48,224 bases of DNA from an uncultured Alphaproteobacteria bacterium (GTDB lineage Bacteria; Pseudomonadota; Alphaproteobacteria; RF32; CAG-239): positions 1-48,224 of the forward strand of contig CAJGCO010000011.1 of assembly GCA_904501925.1 (NCBI GenBank). The letters run 5' to 3'. A program made the translations under genes and the position numbers. How positions within the stretch are numbered: position 1 is the first letter of the stretch; every line of letters starts with the position of its first letter. The notes beneath the pieces were generated by a model, which did no database searches, had not been told where the DNA came from, and saw only the letters and a list, made by a program, of their open reading frames with translations. Below are positions 32,521 through 40,996 of this stretch, in pieces.

Positions 32521-34279
32521 AATTATTTAATATTTTGCGCTGAGCTTGTGTGAGAGCTTTTTCATCTAATACAAATATTATGTAATCATTATGAATGAAA
32601 ATGCTTTCTTTTGCAGGATAAGCTCTAGCTTTGTTTAGAATGTAATCACGTATTATGGAGTGATCTTTAATTGTTTCTATAGATACATCTTCTGATAAAA
32701 AGTCTGCTTGATAAAAGAAATTGTATGCATCTTTTGCATTGCCTTGGTTATAGTAGGGTAATGAAAGAAGTGTTTTACTTTCTTTTTCGTTTTGTGATGA
32801 TATGTAATATTTTGAACGTAAGCTTTGTGAACCAATTTGGATTAGTTTATATTTATTGTTAATGTTAAATTCTGGCATTTTTTCCATTCTGGTGATAATG
32901 CGTTCTGCTAGTTTGGTTTCTGCGTCAAAACCGAATTTCCAAACTTTTAGAGCGTATGATATACGCACAAAACTTGAAAAAATTAATAATATTGCGATTG
33001 TATAAGTGATGCGTTTTATATATTGCCCATCAAGTTTTATCAAAATTGTAAACATTAATGCATATATTACAGGTAAACTATAAAAACTTACAGTAACACT
33101 ATGAGGTGCTGTAACAAAAAAGAGTGTTGATGTTTGTGATGCAAATAGTATAATTGGCAACATGATAATTGCTTTAAGTGCAGATTTTGCTGAAGGAGAT
33201 TTTATTATTAAGCAAAATACAGCAAATAATATTAATGCAATGTATAACAATTTATAAGACAAGCCAATGAATGGAATTGGGGTTGTAAATTGAGTAAACA
33301 TTACATTGAGTGCTTGAGGAATATTTTTATATACTGAAAGGAATGATATATTGTATATTTCTGGAGCAATCTTTGCTTCTTTTAATGAGATAATTACAAA
33401 TGCATAAATAAAAAGAGAAGCTGTTAAATTAGTTAAAATTTGTAAGTAGCGAGATGATGTATCTCTTAAAGACATTCCTGAAATTCCAATATCAAGTAAA
33501 ATTTTTCCTAAAATAACGACTAAAATAAAGTTTATTACAGGAAAAAACGTTCCTAATGATATGGTTAAAAGGATTATAGATAAAAGGTTATATAAATATT
33601 TTTTATTTAGTGATGAAATGTTTTTACTTGAAATACTTATAGCTATCATAGAAAAAGTGATGGCCCATAAATTGCCAAGAGTGTTTTGTGTATAGTACAT
33701 CCAACCTAGTGTGTATGGAGTTACGCTCAAAATTAGGGTTAAGGTAACGATTGAAAATACACTGTGAGCAATATTAAAATATATTGCAAGAATAAGTCCT
33801 GCCAAACTTAGTCCAACAAAACTCCATAGATTGTTAATTACTGGTAGAATTTTTCCATCAAATAATAAATTTTGAAGGTAAAAGGCAGAAAAATATCCTT
33901 CTTTTAAGCTTTGAGAATTATCTACAGTTGTACGAATAGCGTTCCAATCATTTGCACCCCACATAAAATGTATAGTGTGAAATAAAAATGCAAGATTTAT
34001 AAAGCCAAAGCTAATCCAAAAAGATTTACGATATATATGAGGGATTGATTGATATAACTTAATGGTTTCATCAGCCCAATCATAATCACAAAAGATATGT
34101 TTGATTTTTTGTTGGATGGAAGGGAATAGTAAAATATATGTTGATACACAACCTAGTATGGAAAATATAACTAAATTTAGTGTGTGTATGCTATAATTGG
34201 TTGTTTTTAAGGTGATACCAATAAGTAGAATGATTATACCAACTAAGATTGAACAAATTAAATTGTTTGTATTTTTCAC
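32519..34279 (-). CDS. Large polytopic membrane protein, GT-C-like
   Basis: About 586 residues with roughly eleven hydrophobic segments and a soluble C-terminal domain of about 120 residues. The first extracytoplasmic loop holds an Asp-containing segment (MWGANDWNAIRTTVD), which recalls GT-C transferases and GtrII-type glucosyltransferases, but no family can be named with confidence. The start is taken as GTG at 34279 because GGAGGG lies 8 bp upstream, inside the longer reading frame that begins at 34300. It is probably an envelope sugar-modifying enzyme. Confidence 0.6.
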   Translation of the reverse strand: MKNTNNLICSILVGIIILLIGITLKTTNYSIHTLNLVIFSILGCVSTYILLFPSIQQKIKHIFCDYDWADETIKLYQSIPHIYRKSFWISFGFINLAFLFHTIHFMWGANDWNAIRTTVDNSQSLKEGYFSAFYLQNLLFDGKILPVINNLWSFVGLSLAGLILAIYFNIAHSVFSIVTLTLILSVTPYTLGWMYYTQNTLGNLWAITFSMIAISISSKNISSLNKKYLYNLLSIILLTISLGTFFPVINFILVVILGKILLDIGISGMSLRDTSSRYLQILTNLTASLFIYAFVIISLKEAKIAPEIYNISFLSVYKNIPQALNVMFTQFTTPIPFIGLSYKLLYIALILFAVFCLIIKSPSAKSALKAIIMLPIILFASQTSTLFFVTAPHSVTVSFYSLPVIYALMFTILIKLDGQYIKRITYTIAILLIFSSFVRISYALKVWKFGFDAETKLAERIITRMEKMPEFNINNKYKLIQIGSQSLRSKYYISSQNEKESKTLLSLPYYNQGNAKDAYNFFYQADFLSEDVSIETIKDHSIIRDYILNKARAYPAKESIFIHNDYIIFVLDEKALTQAQRKILNN

Positions 34280-34390
34280 GATTTTACCCTCCGTATACAA
34301 ATATATGATGTGATTTTATATGCTAAAACTTATTGTTGTCAAAGAGTAAAGTTAGTTTATCTACTTTTGATTATGGGGATTTTATTGGAT

Positions 34391-34428
34391 GATATAATAA
34401 AATAAAGCCCCTAAATTTTAGGGGCTTT
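34391..34428 (-). terminator. Intrinsic terminator after the FHA-like gene
   Basis: AAAGCCCCTAAA and TTTAGGGGCTTT (34404-34428) form a long stem; on the minus strand a T-rich tract follows toward 34391. Confidence 0.85.
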
Positions 34429-34440
34429 GTGAGAGATTTG

Positions 34441-34956
34441 TTAGATTTCGATAGAAGTGCCGTTGGCAGATGTATCAAAAAAACAAACCGAAGCATCAGG
34501 GAATTTTATAAAGAATCCTTGGATTCTTGAAAAATCATTGTCTGAAGGGATTGTAATGTCGCAGAATTTGCTATCTTTGCCGATTACAATCATCCCACCA
34601 ACCGCCAATTTTTCCAAATACTCTTTAGGTATTTTGAAATTTTTGGAGTTTTGTTTCGGGCTAGAAAGAGATATAATAACGTCTCGTGGTTCTTTGATTC
34701 TTACTGAAACAAAAATCTTTCGGTTGCAACCGGAGGTTTTTAACTCTTTTATGAGTTTATTTACTCTGGCTTCTTTGTCCTCATCGAAGATGTTGGGGCT
34801 GTGAAGACCTGGAACACCTTGTATCTTCACAAAATGCTTGTTTTCTCTGGCATTGTAAGTGAAGTACTCAAGGAAGTAAACCCTGTTTTTGTAAAAGTTA
34901 CCGATTGAGGTGTTACACTTTACGGTTCGTGGAAGGGGATTGTTTGACTGTATCAT
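34441..34956 (-). CDS. FHA-like domain protein
   Basis: A 171-residue soluble protein. The last about 55 residues follow the forkhead-associated pattern that binds phosphothreonine: GGMIVIGKDSKFCDITIPS, then DFSRIQGFFIKF and DTSANGTSIEI. These correspond to the family's IGR, SRxH and NGT motifs, with IGK and SRIQ in place of the usual residues. The first 115 residues are not recognised. There is no good ribosome site. The coding sequence looks less AT-rich than its neighbours. The domain ends unusually close to the C-terminus, so binding activity is uncertain. Confidence 0.6.
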   Translation of the reverse strand: MIQSNNPLPRTVKCNTSIGNFYKNRVYFLEYFTYNARENKHFVKIQGVPGLHSPNIFDEDKEARVNKLIKELKTSGCNRKIFVSVRIKEPRDVIISLSSPKQNSKNFKIPKEYLEKLAVGGMIVIGKDSKFCDITIPSDNDFSRIQGFFIKFPDASVCFFDTSANGTSIEI

Positions 34957-35057
34957 AACAGTTGGTTTCTTTTTTATACGTGGTTGGGGTCCTTAATCCA
35001 ATTCCACGGGAGTTGCCTCCGTTTATATCTATATTTTAACAATTTTTTCCGTTTTGT

Positions 35058-35086
35058 GTTGTAACATAAAAAAGTGCATTTGTCAA
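35058..35086 (-). promoter_or_regulatory. Putative promoter of the FHA-like gene
   Basis: On the minus strand TTGACA (35086-35081) and TACAAC (35063-35058) are spaced by 17 bp. The roughly 95-nt leader contains an imperfect hairpin around ACGGGAG/CTCCGT near 35005-35021. Confidence 0.5.
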
Positions 35087-35104
35087 CAGTTTTTGTCTAT
35101 TTTC

Positions 35105-36043
35105 TTATTTTAGGAAAGATAATGCATTTTGAGTATGAGTAGAAAGGGTTTTTACGCTTTTAATTAGTTCTTGGCGTTCGTTTTCATTCATATTGGGAAT
35201 TAGGGTTTGTATTATACCATCTTTGCCAATAATTGTGGGCATTGAATAGCAAAGTTTTCCTAAAGAGTTTTTGTGATGAGAGCTTATGTTTAGAATGGCG
35301 TGATTGTTTGTTATAATGGATTTGATGATATGTTGTGTTGCTGAGGCTATACCGTAATAGGTGGCGCCTTTGCCTTTGATAATTTCATAGGCTGAAAATC
35401 TTACGGCTTTATCTATATCTTGTTTAGTTTTTGAATCTATTTTTTTATCAAGAGTTGAAGCTATGTTATTTATATGAGTTGAACCAGAGCTTATGCTTGA
35501 CCATAGTAAAACTTCAGAGTCCCCGTGTTCGCCAATAACGTTTGCTTGTATTGAGATGGGGGATATTTTTAGAAATGATCCTAATGTACTTTTAAAACGA
35601 GCCGAATCGAGTACAGTTCCTGTTCCTATTACTTTAGATGTGGGGTATTGTAATAATTTTAGGGTTATTTCGGTCATAATATCGACAGGGTTGGTTGCGA
35701 CAATGATTATGGGAAAATTATGAGCGTATTTCTTTATATTAGGGATAATCTCTTTGAATAGATTTAGATTTTTATTTAATAAGTCAATTCTTGTTTCGTC
35801 TTTTTTTTGGTTGGCTCCAGCTGTTATTATTATTATATTGGTGTCTTTTAGATCTGTGTAATCACCAGATATTATGTTTGTATTATAGCTAAATGTTATT
35901 GCGTGAGAAATATCTAGGGCTTCAGCAAAAGAGCGTTCTTTGTTTATATCAATAAGTAATATTTGTTCTGTTAGGCTAGATAATGCAAGAGTGTATGCGA
36001 TTGTACTACCTACTGAACCTGTGCCAATTATTGCTATTTTCAT
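35105..36043 (-). CDS. ldh: L-lactate dehydrogenase
   Basis: Cytosolic NAD-dependent enzyme interconverting pyruvate and L-lactate, 312 residues. The start is ATG at 36043 (GAGG upstream), which places the NAD-binding GTGSVGSTIAYTL at residues 7-19. LDH rather than malate dehydrogenase is indicated by AGANQKKDETRIDLL, with Gln at the substrate-specificity position and the catalytic Arg following. ATNPVDIMTEI, GTGTVLDSARFK and the active-site His in VIGEHGDSE complete the signature. A longer frame to 36136 has no supporting start. Confidence 0.92.
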   Translation of the reverse strand: MKIAIIGTGSVGSTIAYTLALSSLTEQILLIDINKERSFAEALDISHAITFSYNTNIISGDYTDLKDTNIIIITAGANQKKDETRIDLLNKNLNLFKEIIPNIKKYAHNFPIIIVATNPVDIMTEITLKLLQYPTSKVIGTGTVLDSARFKSTLGSFLKISPISIQANVIGEHGDSEVLLWSSISSGSTHINNIASTLDKKIDSKTKQDIDKAVRFSAYEIIKGKGATYYGIASATQHIIKSIITNNHAILNISSHHKNSLGKLCYSMPTIIGKDGIIQTLIPNMNENERQELIKSVKTLSTHTQNALSFLK

Positions 36044-36113
36044 TTTTGCCTCATAAAAAATGTAAAAAAACGATATATAATGAAGATATAAGGGTGTTTT
36101 TTGGGTTTTAAAG

Positions 36114-36146
36114 GGGATAAAATTGCAAAAAAACACGTTTTATCCC
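36114..36146. repeat. 9-bp inverted repeat in the ldh-acpP intergenic region
   Basis: GGGATAAAA (36114-36122) and TTTTATCCC (36138-36146) pair perfectly with a 15-nt loop. It lies between the divergent ldh and acpP starts and could be an operator. The rest of this 261-bp gap holds an imperfect TCTCAGAC/GTCTAAGA hairpin near 36252-36271 in the acpP leader. Confidence 0.45.
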
Positions 36147-36304
36147 AATGTTTAAAGTCTTGAAAAAGCTATATAATGTTTTTATTTGGGGTGGATAGGT
36201 TGAAAAATGAAAAAAAAAGCTTGTCAAATAAATATTTTGTGTGTAGCGTTGGTCTCAGACATAAGTCTAAGATTTGTTTTAATATTTTTTAGAGGTTGAA
36301 TTTA

Positions 36305-36538
36305 ATGACTGATACCGCTGATCGTGTTAAGAAAATTGTTGCTGAACATTTAGGTGTTGAAGAAACAAAAGTAACAGAAAATGCAAACTTTATTGATGAT
36401 TTAGGTGCTGATAGCTTAGATACTGTTGAATTAGTTATGGCATTTGAAGAAGAATTTGGTTGTGAAATTCCTGATGAAGCAGCAGAAAAAATTCTTACAG
36501 TTAAAGATGCTATAGATTATCTATCAAAAGCTGCGTAA
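36305..36538 (+). CDS. acpP: Acyl carrier protein
   Basis: Carries growing fatty acids on a phosphopantetheine arm. A 77-residue acidic helical protein with the attachment serine in GADSLDTVEL (about residue 38). The start is ATG at 36305 with AGAGG 9 bp upstream; a TTG three codons earlier gives no improvement. It is followed by a terminator and then fabF. Confidence 0.97.
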   Translation: MTDTADRVKKIVAEHLGVEETKVTENANFIDDLGADSLDTVELVMAFEEEFGCEIPDEAAEKILTVKDAIDYLSKAA

Positions 36539-36561
36539 GTCTTTGGAATTATCTGAATTAG

Positions 36562-36592
36562 AACTCGCTCAATAGTTTTAAGCGAGTTTTTT
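36562..36592 (+). terminator. Intrinsic terminator between acpP and fabF
   Basis: AACTCGCT (36562-36569) and AGCGAGTT (36581-36588) pair and are followed by a T tract. It would make acpP more abundant than fabF by partial read-through. Confidence 0.85.
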
Positions 36593-36642
36593 AATATAAA
36601 ATTATTTGCTATTATAGTAAATAAGATTGAATGAGGTATTTA

Positions 36643-37920
36643 ATGAGAAGAGTTGTTGTTACAGGACTAGGTGTTGTTTCTCCTTTAGGAAGAGGCGTTA
36701 AACATAACTGGGAATCTTTGATTGCTGGTAAGTCTGGTATTCGTTCTACACAAGGAATTGATTTGAAGGATATTCCTGTTACTATTTCAGGACAAGTTCC
36801 TTATGGTGAAAATGAACCTGATTTTAATCCAGATACAGTAATTGCTCCAAAAGATCAAAAGAAAAATGATAAATTTATTTTGTTTGGAATGGCTGCTGCT
36901 GATGATGCTCTAAAAGATGCTGGTTGGAATGTAGAAACAGCAACTGAAGAGGATAAAGAACGCGCTGGTGTTATGATGGGTGCAGGTATTGGTGGATTAC
37001 AAGGAATCTATGAAAATGCTATTTCTTTTAATGAATTTGGTATGAAAAAGATTTCTCCATTCTTTATTCCTTCTGTTCTTATTAACCTTATTTCTGGTAA
37101 TGTTTCTATTAAACATGGCTTAAAAGGACCTAACCACGCTTGTGTTACTGCTTGTTCTACTGGTACTCATGCTATTGGTGATGCTGCAGCTATGATTGCT
37201 AGAGGCGATGCTGATATGATGGTTGCTGGTGGTGCTGAGTCTGCAGTTAATGTTCTTGGTATTTCTGGTTTTGCTAGAATGAAGGCTGTTACAGCTGAAT
37301 TTAATGATACTCCAGAGAAAGCTTCTCGTCCATGGGATAAAAATCGTAGTGGTTTTGTAATGGGTGAAGGTGCTGGTGCGCTTGTTTTAGAAGAATTAGA
37401 ACATGCAATCAAACGTGGTGCTAAAATTTATGCCGAAGTTGTTGGTTATGGTATGAGTGGAGACGCATATCATATTACAGCTCCTTCTGGTGATGGGGCT
37501 TATCGTGCAATGAAAATGGCAACAGATCGTGCTAGAGAAAATGGTGTTGAGTTAAGTGATATTGGATATATCAATGCTCATGGTACATCAACTCCTGCTG
37601 GTGACGTTGGTGAAGCTATGGCTGTTAAACGTTTGTTTGGTGATGAAGGAATTAAAAATGTTTCTATGTCATCTACAAAATCAGCTATTGGTCACTTGTT
37701 AGGTGCTGCAGGTGCTGTTGAGGCTGTATATACTATTAAAGCTATAGAAGAACAAACTTGTCCTCCTACACTTAACTTAGAAGATCCTGCTGATGAATTA
37801 GGCGATTTTGACTTGGTTCCATTAAAAGCTAAGAAGAGAGAAATTAAGGCTGCTATGTCTAACTCTTTTGGTTTTGGTGGTACTAACTCATCAGTAATTT
37901 TTAAGAAGTATAACGGCTAA
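36643..37920 (+). CDS. fabF: 3-oxoacyl-ACP synthase II (FabF)
   Basis: Condensing enzyme of fatty acid elongation, 425 residues. The start is ATG at 36643 (MRRVVVTGLGVVSPLG, preceded by GAGG); the frame opens at 36631. The catalytic triad is in place: Cys in TACSTGTHAIGDAA (about 165), His in NAHGTSTPAGD (about 310) and His in STKSAIGHLLGAAG (about 347). The order acpP-fabF-mltG is standard. Codon use is strongly biased, as in highly expressed genes. Confidence 0.97.
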   Translation: MRRVVVTGLGVVSPLGRGVKHNWESLIAGKSGIRSTQGIDLKDIPVTISGQVPYGENEPDFNPDTVIAPKDQKKNDKFILFGMAAADDALKDAGWNVETATEEDKERAGVMMGAGIGGLQGIYENAISFNEFGMKKISPFFIPSVLINLISGNVSIKHGLKGPNHACVTACSTGTHAIGDAAAMIARGDADMMVAGGAESAVNVLGISGFARMKAVTAEFNDTPEKASRPWDKNRSGFVMGEGAGALVLEELEHAIKRGAKIYAEVVGYGMSGDAYHITAPSGDGAYRAMKMATDRARENGVELSDIGYINAHGTSTPAGDVGEAMAVKRLFGDEGIKNVSMSSTKSAIGHLLGAAGAVEAVYTIKAIEEQTCPPTLNLEDPADELGDFDLVPLKAKKREIKAAMSNSFGFGGTNSSVIFKKYNG

Positions 37921-37936
37921 TTATAAGGCTTTATAG

Positions 37937-38908
37937 ATGAAAAAATTGGGGCTACTCCTATTAGTGTTGTTTTTTGTACTACTAATAGGAGTAGCTCTTT
38001 TTTGGTTTGTAGATAATAAATTAAATTATAAAAAGAATATTGATGTTCCTGTTATTGTTAGTGTTGAAAGAGGAATGGGGGTATTGCAAATTGCTAATCA
38101 GCTAGAAAAAAATAATGTTATTGATGATGCGAGATTGTTAGTTTTGTATATTAGATATTTGAAGCTTGCTAATCAAATTAAAGCTGGTGAATACCAATTT
38201 GTTGGCAAATATAGTATAAAAGATGTTGTAGAAAAAATTGTTAAAGGTATGGTTATTGTTAGAAGTATAACTATTCCAGAAGGAAAGGCGTTAGTTGAGA
38301 TAAAAAAAATTATAAATGATAATCCTTATTTAACAGGTGATATTACTTTAGAGGTAAAAGAGGGGGAAATTTTACCAGAGACGTATAATTTTAATAAAGG
38401 CGAAACTAGGAATGGAATAATTGAAAAAGCGCGTAAGGATATGAAAAAAGTACTTAGAGAAGCGTTTTTAGAAAGAAATAAAGATATTCCAATTAAAAAT
38501 GAAGAAGAGTTGTTGATATTAGCAAGTATTGTTGAAAAAGAAACAGGTGTTGCGAGTGAAAGAGCAAAAGTTGCAAGTGTATTTATAAATAGATTGAATT
38601 TGGGAATGAGATTACAAACAGATCCTACAGTTATTTACGCTGTTACTGGTGGTAAAATGGATTTGGGTAGACCTATTTATAAAAGAGATTTGGTTTTTGA
38701 TTCACCATATAATACATATGTGTATGGTGGACTTCCTCCGGCACCTATTTGTAGTCCAGGGATTGATGCGATTAAAGCAGTTGCTAATCCTGATAAAACA
38801 AAATATTTGTATTTTGTTGCAGATGGAATAACTGGTGGACATTTATTTGCTAAAAGTTTAGCTGAACATAATAAAAATGTCGCAAGATATAGAAGTTTGA
38901 AAAAATAG
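37937..38908 (+). CDS. mltG: Endolytic murein transglycosylase MltG
   Basis: Inner-membrane lytic transglycosylase that cuts nascent glycan strands and may set their length. It has 323 residues: one N-terminal helix (about 4-25), a LysM-like region, and the YceG domain. The catalytic Glu lies in ILASIVEKET (about residue 201), followed by RLQTDPTVIYA, SPYNTY and GLPPAPICSPG. It starts 16 bp after fabF. The DNA of its first helix contains a terminator-like inverted repeat. Confidence 0.95.
   Translation: MKKLGLLLLVLFFVLLIGVALFWFVDNKLNYKKNIDVPVIVSVERGMGVLQIANQLEKNNVIDDARLLVLYIRYLKLANQIKAGEYQFVGKYSIKDVVEKIVKGMVIVRSITIPEGKALVEIKKIINDNPYLTGDITLEVKEGEILPETYNFNKGETRNGIIEKARKDMKKVLREAFLERNKDIPIKNEEELLILASIVEKETGVASERAKVASVFINRLNLGMRLQTDPTVIYAVTGGKMDLGRPIYKRDLVFDSPYNTYVYGGLPPAPICSPGIDAIKAVANPDKTKYLYFVADGITGGHLFAKSLAEHNKNVARYRSLKK
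37951..38003 (+). promoter_or_regulatory. Terminator-like hairpin inside the mltG signal-anchor codons
   Basis: GCTACTCCTATTAGT (37951-37965) and ACTAATAGGAGTAGC (37981-37995) are a perfect 15-bp inverted repeat with a 15-nt loop, followed by TCTTTTTT. It has every feature of an intrinsic terminator yet lies in codons 5-20 of mltG. Confidence 0.75.
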
Positions 38909-38960
38909 TTTGCTAATTGTTACATAATTGTTAAATTTAATATTCAGAATACGTTTTATA

Positions 38961-38989
38961 TTGATAATGGGCTGATTTTATGATATTAT
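38961..38989 (+). promoter_or_regulatory. Extended -10 promoter of the 39022 gene
   Basis: TTGATA (38961-38966), 17-bp spacer ending TATGA, then TATTAT (38984-38989). It closely resembles the promoter at 28468. ATAC/GTAT flank CATATA just downstream. Confidence 0.6.
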
Positions 38990-39021
38990 ATACCATATAG
39001 TATGTTTTATGGAGAGTGGTT

Positions 39022-40356
39022 ATGAATAATATTGAATATGCTGCGTATGATAGGCCTTGTAACAATGCCAAGGAGATGGCTGTGTTATGTGCAAAAGATA
39101 TTAGAGATGCAGAAGGGTATGAAGCATATCCTTATTTTTGTAGCGAAGGGGCTTTAACTATTGGTTGTGGAACTATGATTTGCAAAGATGGGGTAGAAAA
39201 TGGAACCGGTAGATTTGAAATGGCTGGCTTTACTGAAACTCAAAAGCAGTATGCAATGGAAATTTCAGGAATAGTTAAAAAAGGATTATTGAGTTGTGTA
39301 CAAACTGAAGATGGTGATCGTTGGGTTAGAGTTTTTAAAGATAAAAATGGACGTAGGCATATTATAGAAAGTGATGATAAGGGAGGGGGGAAACATTATG
39401 TTTTAAATGGTAATAAGTTGGAAAAATTTGACGGTGAATATGAAATTGATGGTAGTTCATATACTATGGAAGTTGAACGAATTCAGGGGGCAGGGGTTAG
39501 AGTTAAAAGTGTTAAAAATGATCAAATTGATGGGATGAGAACAACAGTGCTTATGCCTGAGTTGACTAGTGGACAAGCAAATGCTTTATATAGAGATACT
39601 TTTTATGATTATTATAATCATATGAGACAATTGGTAGGAGCAGATGTATTTGATAAATATCCTTTAAGTGTACAGAGCTTGTTAATTAGGCAATCTTATA
39701 ATATGGGATCTGGAAATGTTGAAGCATTATGGAAGGATAATGATTTAAGGACGTTAGATGGGGCAATAGAGGCATGTGAAGAAGCAGCAAATAGTCCCAA
39801 AAGAACTGATTTTGATAGGGCAATGGTTAATAGAGTAAAACAATGTTATCATTCTAGTTGTGCAACAGGTGAATCTCCAAGAAAAGATAGAGAAGCTCAG
39901 TTAGTTTGTGAAGAAATTACTAGATCAACTTTTGATAGAATAAATGATACATATTTGCCTGAAGTTCATATAACAGCTTCTAAGGTTACAGGGGCGCCGT
40001 TTACAGGTGCACCTGATAAACTTGTTGGACATAGAGATAATAGTTCAAATGATGAGAGTTTTTGGGATATAGATGAAATTGACGCTTTGTCTAGGGCTAG
40101 TACGAAAGAATATTTAAGGAAAGAAAGCATGAAAGGTATTTTGGCAAGAGATATGAAGAATGATGCTGAATATTATAGGGTGAGGTTACCTACACTTCCT
40201 TATCCATTAAGTGATATATTGAATGTAGAAAGTTATTTTAATAAAATAGTTGATAAAAAATTAAATAAAAGAGAGGAACCAGTTAATGAGGGGACTGAAA
40301 ATGATAAAAATAAGGTTAATGTTGGCTATATGTTAAATCAACAAAGAGGACGTTAG
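39022..40356 (+). CDS. GH24 (phage-type) lysozyme-like protein with internal insertion
   Basis: A 444-residue protein with no signal peptide. Residues about 22-50 (DIRDAEGYEAYPYFCSEG then ALTIGCGT) match the start of T4-type lysozymes: the catalytic Glu (EG) and the Thr of TIG are kept, but the position of the catalytic Asp holds Cys. An insertion of roughly 100 beta-rich residues (about 88-175) separates this from the second half, where SVQSLLIRQSYNMGSGNVEALW (about 214-235) matches the conserved Q-x-L-x-x-x-x-x-N-x-G motif. The C-terminal 170 residues are not recognised. The start is ATG at 39022 with GGAGAG. The substrate is presumably peptidoglycan; the route out of the cytoplasm is unclear. 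Confidence 0.65.
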   Translation: MNNIEYAAYDRPCNNAKEMAVLCAKDIRDAEGYEAYPYFCSEGALTIGCGTMICKDGVENGTGRFEMAGFTETQKQYAMEISGIVKKGLLSCVQTEDGDRWVRVFKDKNGRRHIIESDDKGGGKHYVLNGNKLEKFDGEYEIDGSSYTMEVERIQGAGVRVKSVKNDQIDGMRTTVLMPELTSGQANALYRDTFYDYYNHMRQLVGADVFDKYPLSVQSLLIRQSYNMGSGNVEALWKDNDLRTLDGAIEACEEAANSPKRTDFDRAMVNRVKQCYHSSCATGESPRKDREAQLVCEEITRSTFDRINDTYLPEVHITASKVTGAPFTGAPDKLVGHRDNSSNDESFWDIDEIDALSRASTKEYLRKESMKGILARDMKNDAEYYRVRLPTLPYPLSDILNVESYFNKIVDKKLNKREEPVNEGTENDKNKVNVGYMLNQQRGR

Positions 40357-40994
40357 AGTTTTTTTATCATATCTAATAGCTCAAAAGGTGTATCAATTAT
40401 ATGAGAGGCATTGTGTTGGATTAAAAATTCTTTAGTTTTGAAGCCCCAGCTAACACTTATGCAAGGGATATTTGCATTGTGGGCAGTCTGTATGTCAACC
40501 TCGGAATCTCCAACAAAGATGTTTTTTTCATTTTTTGCATTTAATTTATCAATAATAGCAAAAATGGCATCAGGCGATGGTTTTTTTTGAACATTTTCAT
40601 CAACACCTTGAGCATAATCGATAAGGTTTGTGAAAAATTTTTTATGTAGTTCTTTAACCCCTTGGTCAAATTTATTGGAAACAATACCTGTTTTTATGTT
40701 TTGTTGTTTTAAATGTTCTAATAATTCTATTATTTGGGAATACGGAGCTGTATTATCATTTAAGTGTTGAGAATAATATTCTTTAAATGTTGTAAAAACA
40801 CTATTAAAGATTGGAGTTGTTGTGTTGCTATTTATTGCTTTGGCAACAAGAATATCAATTCCATTACCAAGCATAGCGGTTGTTTCTTGTTTGGTTTTTA
40901 ATGGGAAATTATGCTTTTTAAGAGCATAATTGAGCGAGATATGTAAATCTTCTATGGTATCTAGTAATGTACCGTCTAAATCAAATATAATCAT
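40353..40994 (-). CDS. gph: Phosphoglycolate phosphatase-like HAD hydrolase
   Basis: A 213-residue HAD-superfamily phosphatase. Motif I is FDLDGTLLDTIEDL (nucleophile Asp near residue 4), motif II VSNK (about 105), and motif III/IV VGDSEVDIQTAHNANIP (about 162-178). A cap domain with LGNGIDILVAKA follows motif I. Size and cap agree with Gph, which removes 2-phosphoglycolate, a DNA-repair by-product; other small-phosphate substrates are possible. It starts 2 bp after the membrane gene and overlaps the convergent 39022 gene by 4 bp. Confidence 0.85.
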   Translation of the reverse strand: MIIFDLDGTLLDTIEDLHISLNYALKKHNFPLKTKQETTAMLGNGIDILVAKAINSNTTTPIFNSVFTTFKEYYSQHLNDNTAPYSQIIELLEHLKQQNIKTGIVSNKFDQGVKELHKKFFTNLIDYAQGVDENVQKKPSPDAIFAIIDKLNAKNEKNIFVGDSEVDIQTAHNANIPCISVSWGFKTKEFLIQHNASHIIDTPFELLDMIKKL

Positions 40995-40996
40995 GT

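Noticed and set aside
35105..36043. Malate dehydrogenase instead of lactate dehydrogenase
   Set aside because: The specificity position carries Gln in AGANQKKDETR, as in lactate dehydrogenases, whereas malate dehydrogenases carry Arg.
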